A stretch of 64,000 nt of DNA. Source: Siphlonurus alternatus (Eukaryota; Arthropoda; Insecta; Ephemeroptera; Siphlonuridae). Below, piece after piece: positions 49,101-58,676 of this stretch. The notes below the pieces were generated by a model that ran no database searches, was not told the DNA's origin, and was given only the letters and a program-made list of their open reading frames with translations. How positions within the stretch are numbered: the stretch's first letter is position 1; each line of letters starts with the position of its first letter. The position numbers and the translations under genes are program-made. Location of the stretch: NCBI GenBank assembly GCA_949825025.1, contig OX463778.1, positions 25,911,551 through 25,975,550 on the forward strand, given 5' to 3'.

Positions 49101-49644
49101 CACATCATCTCCATGCTGAGCAAACCTCTTCCACCTACATGACGTGAAAGGTACAGTCTCTCGACTGAGCTCCTCGGGTGATGTATCCTGTGCTTCGTGA
49201 GGGTGGTTCTCCCTTTTCTATCAAAAGCTTGCAGTGACGTCTCCGACCACCTGACGACACCAAAAGTATATCCAGCCACAGGGATAGCCCACGTATTAAT
49301 CGCAGTAATCTTGTTCCTCGCACTGACAAAAGACTTGCAAATCTTGTCGACTCGAGACAGCACTTTTTTCTCGACTTGTTTTCTGGCATCTACATCTTTA
49401 ATGCCAATTAGCTGCTGCAGACCGAGGTACTTGTAGTTTTCCTCGACACCCAAGTCTTGAATAACGGTGCCTCCCATGAGCCGCAAGCCTTCTTGTGGAT
49501 CTTGAATCTCCCCTTTTCTCACATGCACAACAGCACACTTGTCAAGACCAAACTCCATGCAAATTGCATCACTAAAACTTTTGACAAGTTCAAACATGCT
49601 GTGCAACTGGTCTTCACCAGAAGCATATAACTTGAGGTCATCCA

Positions 49645-49675
<31 letters not shown>

Positions 49676-51071
49676 TCTTGTTACTTTACTATAACACAAA
49701 CACCGGGCTCAATTGAGCCAAGGTGTAAGTATTATTATTATTATTATTAATATTTTATTTATTTTTTTTTTTCGAAATTGAAAGTCAGTCATTGCATCCA
49801 TCACATGACAAAAATCTGCATTTAATATCAGGAATATTTTCTACTGCATTTTTAATTTTTTATTCCTTGAGTGTATTGTGTGATTTCGTTGCTAGCACTG
49901 GAGTATTGTCCTCATTTTTTTTTATTGCAGAAATGGATAGAGGGTGAAAAGTTATGCTACCCTGATTTTTTTCTGATTTTTTAGAACCCGGGAAGTATTT
50001 TTAAAAAATTATTGAAAGTCCTATTTGTGACGTCACGCGGCAAGTCCTATCTTTTTCTTAAAGAGCGGCTTCTCGTGACGTCACAAAAAGAACTTTCAAT
50101 AATTTTTTAAAAATAGTTCCCGAGCTCTAAAAAAATCTGAAAAAAATCAGAGTAGCATAACTTTGCACCCTCTATTCATTTCTGCAATAAAAAAATTTGA
50201 AGTCAATACTCCCTTCTATTGTTTTTCAAATTTCACATTACTTATGTTCCTCAAGTTACTGCGAAGACTATTTTACATTATTATTTATGTAGGCAAAATT
50301 ATAAATATACCTATCTATGAATTCTAGCTTTTACAACATGACATTTACTAAAAATGCAATATTTCATTGCAGTTTTATTTTTTTATGTACTTATTATACA
50401 TTATTTATTCTACTTCATTTCAATACTGTAATTTATATATACACGTATAGTCTTGTATTAATATTAATAATATTTATAATGCACATAATTAATAAATATG
50501 ATATATATTATTATTATATCATGTCAGCATAAGGATACGGCCAGTAATAAAAATTTACATCAATTTTTACAATAAAATTATTGTGCGCAACGGCACATAT
50601 TATACATAATAATATATTATGTTTTTTTAGGGTTCAAAGTTCTATACTTTTATTGTGTTATTATATTTTCGAGAGAAAAAAAATAAATAAGCCATAAAGT
50701 TTGACTTCGTCAATCAAAAATAATTTTATTATGTAATATATCAGTTTATCAATAAACCTCGTTATATATAAGTAGTTTCGCTGATGCGACTGTTTATTGT
50801 GTTATAAACTTTGCCGATGCTTAGAGTGCTGAGGCCACCCAATTTGTCCCAATAAGGAGCGTGTGTTGCAGTGCATAAGCTGGACGCAACGTTGTTACAA
50901 CGCAAGCGACGCGTGCTGCTTCAGCGTGCCGAGCGTCAACTGCAGGAGAGACAAAGGATCGCAACCACCCAGCGGCGCGTGTTTGTTCGCCGCTTCACGA
51001 TGCTCGCTACCCTTGCAACTTCCTTCATCGGCGCTATGATCTTGTTGACCACGTGGACCCCAGCTTCGTAA
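41871..51071 (+). CDS. Unrecognised tail-anchored protein of 230 residues (four exons)
   Basis: Exons 41871-41892, 44228-44527, 47006-47176 and 50872-51071 join in frame with GT/AG borders (GTGAGT, GTACGT, GTAAGT donors) from ATG to TAA. At exon 2 the downstream GTGAGT at 44532 would give an immediate stop after splicing, so GTACGT at 44528 is used. The protein has an acidic N terminus (MDEDEKTEDLLE), a helical region to about residue 107 (ELAKFTLYHFGHCLVQLAL, LSPHVVTELLYMLHLDINLL), a Gly/Pro linker, a basic amphipathic coiled-coil stretch about 165-205 rich in QR/ER, and one membrane segment at 206-226 (FTMLATLATSFIGAMILLTT) followed by four residues. This is tail-anchored topology, so the bulk faces the cytosol. 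No signal peptide; family unknown to me. Confidence 0.85.
42147..43579. mobile_element. Diverged hAT copy with nested MITE
   Basis: Ends CAGTGAAGTAGCCAGG and CCTTGTCTACGCCCCTG are degraded versions of the 39688 element termini. Flanks AAGGCTTT and AAAGCTTC are an imperfect 8-bp duplication. GGTCCTCAAGATAAAGATTC and AGCCCACTGGGGGGTTTGC match the other copy in reverse. It lies in intron 1 of the tail-anchored gene and is interrupted by the TTAA-bracketed palindrome at 42347-42701. Confidence 0.7.
42347..42701. mobile_element. TTAA-bracketed palindromic MITE, copy A2
   Basis: A 355-bp palindrome bounded by TTAA with ends TTAAGGGTAAGGTAACGCCA. The interior (CTCCTCTACACCCCCTATCA, ATCAGGTATGCAAATACG) matches copy A1 at 10693. 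It is inserted in the diverged hAT copy, so it is younger than it. Confidence 0.85.
43588..44227 (+). other. Rest of intron 1 of the tail-anchored gene
   Basis: AT-rich then mixed sequence ending at acceptor GTTGGTGTGCAG. A C run (44078-44090) is the only notable feature. Confidence 0.55.
44528..45945 (+). other. Left part of intron 2 of the tail-anchored gene
   Basis: No coding sequence or repeat family is recognised. It holds a small (GT)n tract near 45889-45901. Confidence 0.5.
45946..46590. other. GC-rich island with 31-base G run in intron 2
   Basis: A sharply bounded GC-rich block within AT-rich intron. It holds a G homopolymer (46106-46136) and long open frames on both strands. A minus-strand frame (46292 to 45960) ends GKRWLILGSRN followed within ten bases by a poly(A) signal (minus-strand AATAAA at 45946-45951). 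A plus-strand frame carries HKCGHCGHG and runs to a stop at 46590. Either a retroposed or retrotransposon 5' fragment or an unrelated regulatory island is possible; no family is identified. Confidence 0.4.
46106..46136. repeat. Poly-G tract (31 bases)
   Basis: An uninterrupted run of 31 G, expected to form G-quadruplex structures and to be length-unstable; its assembled length may be unreliable. Confidence 0.9.
46591..47005 (+). other. Right end of intron 2 of the tail-anchored gene
   Basis: AT-rich, ending at acceptor CATACTTCCAG. Nothing else is seen. Confidence 0.5.
47565..47895. mobile_element. Palindromic MITE, GGACAAC family, copy 2
   Basis: Ends AATGGACAACATGCATGAAA and, reversed, AATGGACAACCTGCATGATT, with inner TTTTATTGCAGAAATGAATA. 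The GC-rich centre matches the copy at 11588-11919 in inverted order. It lies in intron 3 of the tail-anchored gene. Confidence 0.85.
48003..48040. repeat. Left copy of a flanking duplication around the LINE pair
   Basis: ATTATTAATATTTTATTTTT followed by T-run, TCGAAATT and CAGTC recurs at about 49746-49787 on the other side of the two retrotransposon segments, differing by small indels. It looks like a long target-site duplication or a recombination of the microsatellite locus. Confidence 0.65.
48041..49649 (-). mobile_element. 5'-truncated non-LTR retrotransposon with RT C-terminus, zinc knuckle and restriction-like endonuclease
   Basis: The minus-strand frame from 49647 to 48170 is open for 492 codons after the truncation point. 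It opens with MDDLKLYA, the D-D pair of reverse transcriptase motif C, so fingers and most of the palm are missing. It then carries the thumb region, a CX2CX8HX4C knuckle (CRLCKQANESIQHVTGGC) and a restriction-like endonuclease signature (RPDLVLFDKKARTAVIVDIA). The 3' UTR ends with a CACCTTGGCTTGATTGAGCC hairpin and a (TAA)n tail (48041-48058). Order and tail fit RLE-type LINEs of the R2/R4/Dong kind, some of which target TAA repeats; the clade is inferred. It lies antisense in intron 3 of the tail-anchored gene. Confidence 0.88.
49675..49729 (-). mobile_element. Solo 3' tail of a second retrotransposon copy
   Basis: A 55-bp segment holding CACCGGGCTCAATTGAGCCA, equivalent to the 3' hairpin of the longer copy (48092-48118), and flanked on both sides by ATT repeats. 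It lies directly upstream (minus strand) of the truncated copy, showing two insertions into the same ATT/TAA microsatellite. Confidence 0.75.
49746..49787. repeat. Right copy of the flanking duplication around the LINE pair
   Basis: ATTATTAATATTTTATTTAT, T-run, TCGAAATT, GAAAGTCAGTC; the counterpart of 48003-48040. Confidence 0.65.
49899..50213. mobile_element. Palindromic MITE, CRE-centred family, copy 2
   Basis: A 315-bp palindrome with ends GGAGTATTGTCCTCATTTTT and its complement. It contains TTTTATTGCAGAAATGGATA, GGGAAGTATTTTTAAAAAAT and TGACGTCACGCGG near the centre. It is the better-preserved copy of the element at 10331-10615 and lies in intron 3 of the tail-anchored gene. Confidence 0.87.
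50214..50871 (+). other. End of intron 3 of the tail-anchored gene
   Basis: AT-rich, ending with acceptor GTGTGTTGCAG before the last exon. No repeats are recognised. Confidence 0.55.
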
Positions 51072-51267
51072 TTATCTAAGTTCACCATTTCAATGTTTCT
51101 TTGGAAGTATTAATTCATAATTGATTTGGCTAACTTTTAACTTTTTATATATCTATTCAAATTTCATATATATAGAATAATTTTATTAACGTGTAAAAAT
51201 ATTTTTTTTTTAAATTTTTTTCCATTTATTTAAAGTATTTTTATACTATGATGTAGTTAAAGTGTCA

Positions 51268-51273
51268 AATAAA
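51268..51273 (+). terminator. Poly(A) signal of the tail-anchored gene
   Basis: AATAAA about 200 bases past the TAA stop (51069-51071). No better hexamer is seen nearer. Confidence 0.5.
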
Positions 51274-51830
51274 TTTTAGTTAAAAAATATTTATTCGCCA
51301 TAACATCTCGCCTTGAGGCTATGCAACTTGTTCCGCATGCGATTTAAACAACAAGTTACATATTATTTATGGTGCAGGGGCAAGGTATTAAAAATATTAA
51401 AATTGAATTTCGTATAATTAATTATAATTAATTTATAATGTTCGTATAATTATTATATATATTATGCATAATCGATTCATGACTATAATAAGATATAAGA
51501 TGAACCATCTGTACAAACGTTATAGCATAAGGAAAATCTTATAATTAAATAATTTTATTGATTATCATCTGATTAAGTATTTTCGAACAGACCTCCTCAA
51601 CCCTTGCTTGTTGATGCTGAACAAGTTGCCTAACCTCGCGGTGATGAAGCAAATTTTAATTTTTAAGTATAATGATTACCTTTCCTACACTATCATTAAT
51701 AATTATGAAAAATCATTTTTGACAAGCAAGTTAAAATTTTGTATGTATTTTAAATCCTAATTAAGTATAGGTTTGAAAAATTTGCAACACAATATAATGT
51801 GTGTGAATTTCCTGTATTTTCCTACAAATA
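51274..51830. other. Intergenic DNA between the tail-anchored gene and the sHSP gene
   Basis: AT-rich with no gene. The two plus-strand genes are about 1.1 kb apart (stop to ATG). Confidence 0.6.
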
Positions 51831-51883
51831 ACACGTGAAACATGCATGCAGTGACGTGTTGCTTATATCGGAGGTGTCGACGA

Positions 51884-52166
51884 GAATGTTCTTCATCTTC
51901 TCGTCATTTGACTCACAAACAAGAGTGCATGCACCTGGCATTGTTGTTGCCATATAAAGATGTTACTCCCACCTCATCCCAGTCCCAGCATCACTATACC
52001 ACGACTGCCGCCTCTCTATATCGATCGCCCACTTGCTTGTTGCGTGGAATCTCCGCTAGGGGGCGGGCATGCTGCGCCTTTAAATACTCGTGTAGCAGTC
52101 GCGAGTGTATTATTCAGAGTTCAGAAGCAAGCGTGTGAACAAGGCTATACTTCTCACTAAAATACA
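51884..52166 (+). promoter_or_regulatory. Promoter of the small heat-shock protein gene
   Basis: TTTAAATA at 52079-52086 serves as a TATA box, and a TTCAGAG initiator lies about 30 bases downstream (near 52116), giving a 5' UTR of about 50 bases. A GC-rich segment (GGGGGCGGGCATGC) lies just upstream of the TATA box. GAATGTTC at 51884-51891 is an inverted nGAAn/nTTCn pair, a weak heat-shock-factor half array, continuing into TTCATCTTC. Function is inferred from motif order. Confidence 0.55.
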
Positions 52167-52348
52167 ATGGCAGACGCTAACAAGAGGAATATCCCCATCA
52201 AACTGGGAGATTTCAGTGTCATCGATTCTGAATTCAGCAATATTAGGGAGAGATTTGATTCTGAAATGAGAAAAATGGAGGATGAGATGACCAGATTTCG
52301 ATCTGAACTCATGAATAGAGAATCCAACTTCTTCAAAACTACCTCAAG
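52167..52348 (+). CDS. sHSP exon 1
   Basis: Sixty codons plus two bases (donor GTAAATT). The ATG follows AAAATACA, an acceptable arthropod start context, and lies about 50 bases after the predicted start of transcription. It encodes the whole variable N-terminal domain. Confidence 0.93.
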
Positions 52349-55300
52349 GTAAATTTATCATTTTATTGTTGTTTTTTATTATTATGTTTTTAATATTGTA
52401 TTTTAACTTTTTTAATATTTATTTTATTTCTCTCTGAGGTGTACGGCTATTTTCTGTTGTTTTTTTTTATCCTATTTATAATAATAATTTTAAATTAAAA
52501 TTTTACGACTTTTTTTTGGCAATAAATAATAATAATAATAAAAAAAATCTCGTCATGGCATACCATGTATAGGCTTTTAGTTTCATTATTTTATCACTCT
52601 GTCAACTCTTCAACTATTTAGTTTTTGAATTTGCTAAGTTGTTGAGGTCAACAATTTTAAGTCTCTGCTGTCTCTGGAGGAATAAAATCAATAAAACCCT
52701 GCCAGAGAGTGTATAAATATATAAATAAACAAAAATTTATATTATACGCGCGTGCTCGAATGCAAAATTCGCTTGTGATTTTATGATAAAATTTCTAAAA
52801 ATATTTTGGGAAAAAATATTAAATTATGAATTTAAAATAGGGAAACTATTTATTAATTTAAAACAGGGAAACTATTTATTAATTTCTCAGAAAAGCGGAA
52901 ACATTTTTTATACTACATGTAAGCGTGACTAAAATGCTATATCCAAATGCATTTTTTCCTCTTGTGTACTGCATGCACACATGCTTGTCGCGTGCATCTT
53001 TTAATGTTTTGTAAGTTCGTTACCATAGTTACAAGACAAGGCAATATAACATGCCCCATTTACAGTACAGTCATAAACTTTGCAATGATCATTATATATA
53101 TTTTCTGCAGCACATAAGCAAGTTGTGCATGTTGCCGCCCACAAGGGGTGTGACGTCACGTGATGATGTCATCCCGAGCAATGTGGGGGTCGGCGGGGGA
53201 TCCACGGCGGCCTTCGCTCTGCAATATCATTAGCGCGTTATGATGCACTCGGAGAGTAAAAATAAAATAATATCCAGACATCGCTTGCTCGTAAACTCAA
53301 AAAGTAAATTCGATTTGTTTTTCCTAGTCATTTATGTTAAATCTTAAGTCATGCACTAGACATCGTTAAAATTTAATATTCTAAAACAATTTGTAACATT
53401 GTATGTTTTTATTACAATGCTTTCTCTACATTTATGCTGGTTATTCTCCGATATATTATATGGAGTAGCTATAATCCAAAAATATCCTTGCATTATTAAA
53501 GAAACCGCGTGGAATTCCGAAGCATCAGTGATAAACGATATTTTGTCAACACAATTTAACTTTTTGGATATTGATACCAGATACGTTGACTTGTCCATGG
53601 CTTATATTGACAGTGCACTCGGTCTAATATCCAATAGGGGTATATTATTATACGTTAGGGTGCAGGGTGCACTATGTAAAGCAAGTGTTGTTTGCGAAGT
53701 GATGGGTATTGGGTTACCGCGGCGGCCGTCGCGTCTGTCTACTGTGACGTCATCGTCCGTGAGATCCAGCCGCGGCAGGCAGAGCCAGTACAGCCATACA
53801 CACAAAAAACGGAGAACATTCAAGCCTTTTATGTAACAGATAAGCAGGCTGATGCTGCTTAAAACGGAAAGGCGGTGACCGGTCGCAGCCAAACAAGTCT
53901 TCTTTCATGTCATTTAATTTAGACTCATTACTTCTTTAAAACCTGCTACAAATTTATTTTATTAATATCATGTAAAAATGGAATGGTTTGCAAATTGCAA
54001 GATTGTCGCTTGTTTATTACACTGTTCTATGCGTGGGGAGTTCTAAAATAGCCCAAGCTCGGCACATGTTATTATTAATGCTTCGTGACGTCATGAGGCA
54101 CCTGCTTGCTTGCTCTTCTCGAAGTAAAAAACAAACTCCTCACACGGTAGACTGTGGTTTGTCTGTCCACTGTTCGGGAGGTTTTTCTAACACTGATCAT
54201 TTCATTGATCCTATATATGGGACAGCTAATAGATTTAAATTTTAAATATAAACTACGTTGTGTTTGAAGGCTCAACATTTGTAAGATATATTCTTTTCTA
54301 TGTCTGTTTTTAGTGTTCTCTTGAAGAACAATTTACAATTTTGAAAAAAAAATATATATATTTTTTTTTAACAAATTTTAATTTATAAATTTATAGTTCT
54401 CTAAAGTCTAAAGTCAGAGGTATTCTTAAAAAATATATTGGTTTAAGCCCATAGAAATTATGTAGAAATTATTTATACATGCAGTACCAGTTTAATATTA
54501 TGATACTTGCACTTCTAGATGTTGAATCCAGTTTTGGTGCTAAATTTTCTGAGCTAAAATCATTTACGCCAGGCGCGGATCCAGAAAAAAATATTCGGGA
54601 GAAGCTGCTTCCATGAGGCCAATGTTAAAAAAAAAAAAAAAAAAAAAATGGAGTGGGGGATATGCCATGCCTATATTGCCCATGTTAAATCCAAAATTTC
54701 GGGAGGGGGGGGGGGGCTGCAGCCCTGGATCCGTGCCTGTCTTACGCTAAGTCCTTTGTGAATATCCTCAATCACAAATTTACTAATTATTTTGTATCTC
54801 GTCACTGCGCATAACAGGGATCATATAGTAATTACACGATCTCAATTTTCTGAGTCATTTTATGCCTTGCAAATTGTCTTATAAATGTAAACATCTAAAT
54901 CTTTCTCTTTTTTTATTTTATCTTACTGCAAACATCGACTTCTAGTTTCTCGTGTGCCACTTACTTTCCTTATCATTTGGCGAAGATACTGCAACGGTCT
55001 TACTGGTCTCAGAAGGCTAATAAGAGTAATAAGAAGCTTCATAAGAGTCGATCTTGAACGTTCTCTAAGTTACGCCCCCTATTACGAAAAATGTCCAATT
55101 AGAGGAAGCACTTGATAGAGACAAGGCCTTCCATTATACCTCTATGTGATTCCTCTAATCTGATATATTTTTATTAAGTAGCTCAGTAATTGTATAACAC
55201 TCTATTTGGTGATATTTATAATTAAGTCAGATTGTAAAAAAAGAGTTGTAAATTTTTATTGCATGATGTTGACCATTTTATATCAGGTTGTATAATAAAA

Positions 55301-58300
55301 CCCACGTGGGCCAAATTGGAGAGTTGATAGAGGTTTAATAATGATGAGGATAATCTGATAATCAACCTCTTGTCTACAATGTTGATCACTTTTTCATGTA
55401 GACGGGAGTCTGCTGATGACATCAGCTTTAGATTTTTAGATATCTTGTGTCAGATAACAGAGGATTAAGATATATGAGAGAAAAGCATGAGTATAAGTAT
55501 TTTATATGTTGTTGTGAGTATATAGTAGAGTTTGTTGGTAAATAAAAATGCACACAAAACGGTAGGTCTTGATTTAACACACAAAAAGATAATGATAAAT
55601 TATCTTATTTCTGTTCTATTTTTGTCTCTTTATCTTATTAATAATATTATAATTTCTTAAATATTATGAATGTTTGAGTTATTTAATTTTAATGCTTCAT
55701 TTCTTATAATTTTTCCAAACAAGTACATCATTGGAACGATGCTTTATTTCATTGAAAATTTTAGTAATATCTATTTGACTTTTGTCAATAAACATAAAAG
55801 CGTGGTAGCGTGAAAAAAATGTATGTCATTTCGTAACGAAATCATATAATGGTATAATAGTATAATAATAGCCACATCTTAAAATAACGCATATATCCGT
55901 ACAAGTGTAGCGGGGAAAGAAAAATGACTTTGGACTTTCAAAAAATTTGATACGTTCGAATGTCGAATCTCTTTTCCACTATCATTACTGATATTTGCCT
56001 TTTTATGATTTTTATTTGCTATATTATAGTATTAGATATTCCTAATTTTGTTACAAATGAACAAGCGTCATATCACGCTATCCCGACGACGTGATTTAAC
56101 TTAATTATCTGGTCGTTCCGAGGTGTCTTGTGGCGGCGGTGTGCCAGTAACCCTGCTTGTTGAGAGACTAATCCTTGCAGCCACCACTCCCACAGCAGCG
56201 AGAGCAGCAAGAGTTGGAGCGGCGTTCCTCCTGCAGCCTCTGCGGCGACGGCCTCAGCGGCTCAACAGCCGCCGCCCCCGCACCAAGAGGCCTTCAGCAG
56301 TTCCTCCTCCTCCTTCCACAGGTGGGGACACGCCCCCTCACCTTTCTGTGCTGCATGTCACACACAAAGGGCAGGTGTAAGCACAAAGCAGCACGAGAAA
56401 TCCCTTGACAGTATGTCAGAAATATATCTGTATACTTTATAATTTGATTCCTATTAAAATTTGGTGCCACATTAAAAAAAAAATCAAATCAAATAAGAAT
56501 TGGATATTGAAACTTAATATTTCAAATGAAATTATTTGTCAATAAATTTCTTATTTCGAAAAAAATAAACGTGCTGATCTAAAAGCTTATATTTGAACTT
56601 CTTCACTCTGCAATCTTCAACACTTCTAATTTTTGTGCATGATGCATATTGCAAAATTAATAAAATTAAGTAACACTTAATAATAATTTAACAATAATAC
56701 ATTAATATAATCTGTTGTCATATAAGTGTAAGTGTGTTATTTTGTCTCTTCAAGATTTTGGTTTACGCCTTATCTTCAAAACAAACGCAACCCGCGTTAC
56801 GCAAGGGACAAACAAGTTGTATACTGTCCCCTGTAATGGAGAATCAAAAATCATTCACGTTTGGTTTGTTGGTACAAAGCCTCTAAAATTTTCTAATCTG
56901 TACTGATCAGGAAAAGGAAATTTTATTAGGTCGTAAAAACGTTCTTCAGATAAGCTGGCCGGTTTGATGTTTTCTCAGGAGCAGTTCGTGTGACAATTCT
57001 CATGGCATCGTATGGCGGTCTATTGGAGTGGCTCCTCCTCACTGATCTCTTCAGCCGCAATAAAATCATGTCTCGTAATGGACATTTGTATCTCCCTACA
57101 CCCTCGCGATGTATCAACCCTCCTCCCCTTCTTATATATTAAAGTATTGGGGGACGACCCCAATTTATAGAGATTCACATTTCACAACATTGTCGAGAAT
57201 AATATACAGTACATTTAAAAGTCTTGCATATTGCTGAAAATGAAATGTACCCCTATGGAAAAACAATAACTCATTTGAGTCATTTCGTATATATCGTCAT
57301 TGCTACGCCGCTTTCTTTGGACAGTGATATTAATTAATTTATACGAGAAAACATGCAGTAATACCATTTTTTTTTTATTCATATTCATAAAAAGGTCATA
57401 AAAACTGTTCCTGCATGTATATTCTGCTTGGAGAGCACGGGTTACTTTTTCAATTCGTCGAGAAAAACATTCTTAATCAATGCCTCATTTTTATTATTTA
57501 AAAATTATGTCATCAACTTTTGAGGGAAAAAAAATGTGTTTCAATTAAAATTAATTTTTTTAATGAAGTTTCAGCTGATTTAAGTCCTGTAGATAGCTAT
57601 ATATTTTAGATATTATTCCGTCTTGTTGAGACTTATAGACTTTTACCTTATTATAGTTCCGTGTCAGTATCATGCGTGTCCATAGAAATATTTTGGCAAT
57701 CACGTAAACACGTCATATTTAATTTAAAATCCCCCTAAGTCCGTACCAGGCATTTTACAAAAGTTCCTTGCGTCACGCCAGCTGAATTATATTGTTGACG
57801 TTATTTATCGTGAGTTTTCATTTCCTTGAGATATAAAATTCTTTATTGCTTATTTCTGTCTGATCGTAAAATCAATTTTAATATCCTCACGTAACATCTT
57901 CATGTAAACTTTTTATGTCTGCAAATCCAATTTCACTCACGTACGTTGTATGTACTAGCAATAAGCTTCGTTGTATCAAGGCACTCACTCGCCTTGCAGA
58001 CTCGTTAAGAAAATGTCAATCAAAAAATAAAACGATTTTTCTGTGCTATAAACGATTAAGATTCTGGTTCAATAACATTTCTATATTATATAGACTCGTG
58101 ATAAATAAATCGTAATATACATAATTATTATATTCAATAATAAGTTGATTATCCGAGACTTTTCATTGACTGCAATGTCCACGCTCGCATAATATATTAA
58201 TTTTTAAATTAATTTATTGTTAAAACGCATCATTTTTTATATGACCTTATGAACAATATTTCGGCATGATGCACGATAATAGTATACTATTATAAATACA

Positions 58301-58676
58301 GTATATATAAGACGTAAATTTTGTTTTCAACCAAAGTATTATTATTATTTGATTCTGCAAACAGCCATTGTTTATCTGAAGAATTTATACCTTCAAACCA
58401 CAGCCACGTGAATAATTTTTATCATACGAGTCCAACTAGCTCGTTGAGGACTCTATTTGACGTAGAGTTTGTTATTTGTTTAGCTCGACGGCGAGCTCCA
58501 CCAACACGAGCGACGGCCGTGGTGGTGGCGGCGAGGTGCGTACCTGGCTGGACGGACTGGACTCTCCCCTGATCCAGGCGGATGGAGCAGACAACAAGAT
58601 GCTCAAGCTGAGGTTCGACGTGAGCCAGTACGCCCCTGAGGAGATCGTCGTCAAGACCGTCGACAACAAGCTGCTG
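52167..58676 (+). CDS. Small heat-shock protein, CG14207/HSPB type (3' end outside window)
   Basis: Exon 52167-52348 encodes the N-terminal domain starting MADANKRNIPIKLGDFSVI, with a charged helix (ERFDSEMRKMEDEMTRFRSE). Exon 58484-58676 encodes a Gly/Ser linker, then DSPLIQADGADNKML and the first strands of the alpha-crystallin domain (LKLRFDVSQYAPEEIVVKT). The two join in frame (AG|C, Ser) to 125 codons, ending at donor GTGAGT after LL, so the rest of the domain and the C-terminal tail lie on an exon beyond 64000. A candidate cassette exon at 56181-56321 adds 47 residues. These proteins are ATP-independent holdases that oligomerise in the cytosol. The N terminus and the QYAPEEIVVKTVD segment resemble Drosophila CG14207 closely. 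Confidence 0.93.
52349..54569 (+). other. sHSP intron, first part
   Basis: No coding exon is accepted. It contains TGACGTCA sites at 53151, 53745 and 54086, the first fused to an E-box (TGACGTCACGTGATG). A 145-codon plus-strand frame at 53399-53836 has no start codon of note, no domain and a matching antisense frame, and is not called. Confidence 0.5.
53151..53171. promoter_or_regulatory. Composite CRE/E-box site in sHSP intron
   Basis: TGACGTCACGTG followed by ATGATGTCA joins a full CRE, an overlapping E-box and a third half site. Similar composites lie at 60596-60633 and 63486-63497. Regulatory function is inferred. Confidence 0.4.
54570..54739. mobile_element. Short hAT-type MITE (GCGGATCCAG family)
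   Basis: Ends CAGGCGCGGATCCAG and CTGGATCCGTGCCTG are inverted with one mismatch; flanks ATTTACGC and TCTTACGC are an imperfect 8-bp duplication. The 170-bp interior has A and G runs and no frame. Confidence 0.75.
54740..56180 (+). other. sHSP intron, second part
   Basis: AT-rich. No exon or repeat family is recognised until the acceptor of the candidate cassette exon. Confidence 0.5.
56181..56321 (+). CDS. Candidate cassette exon of the sHSP gene (47 codons)
   Basis: An acceptor with a branch-like ACTAAT (GACTAATCCTTGCAG) precedes, and CCACAG|GTGGGG follows. The interval is open in exactly the phase left by exon 1 (two bases) and hands on two bases to exon 58484, so it can be included or skipped without changing frame. 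It reads Ser/Ala/Gln/Pro-rich (SHHSHSSESSKSWSGVPPAA ... HQEAFSSSSSSFH) and is GC-rich against an AT-rich intron. It would lengthen the linker between the N-terminal domain and the alpha-crystallin domain. No transcript evidence can be given here. Confidence 0.65.
56322..58483 (+). other. sHSP intron, third part
   Basis: AT-rich, with a GC-richer block at 56930-57125 whose open frames are not recognised. It ends at acceptor GTTATTTGTTTAG. No repeat family is recognised. Confidence 0.5.
58484..58676 (+). CDS. sHSP exon with the start of the alpha-crystallin domain
   Basis: Begins with C completing a Ser codon, then STASSTNTSDGRGGGGEV (linker), a TWLDGLDSPLIQ motif and the first beta strands of the alpha-crystallin domain; it ends after DNKLL at donor GTGAGT, phase 0. 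The conserved arginine-bearing strands of the domain are not in the window. Confidence 0.93.

Noticed and set aside
53399..53836. 145-codon plus-strand frame in the sHSP intron
   Set aside because: No recognisable domain, an overlapping antisense frame of similar quality, and no splice sites linking it in phase with the sHSP exons.
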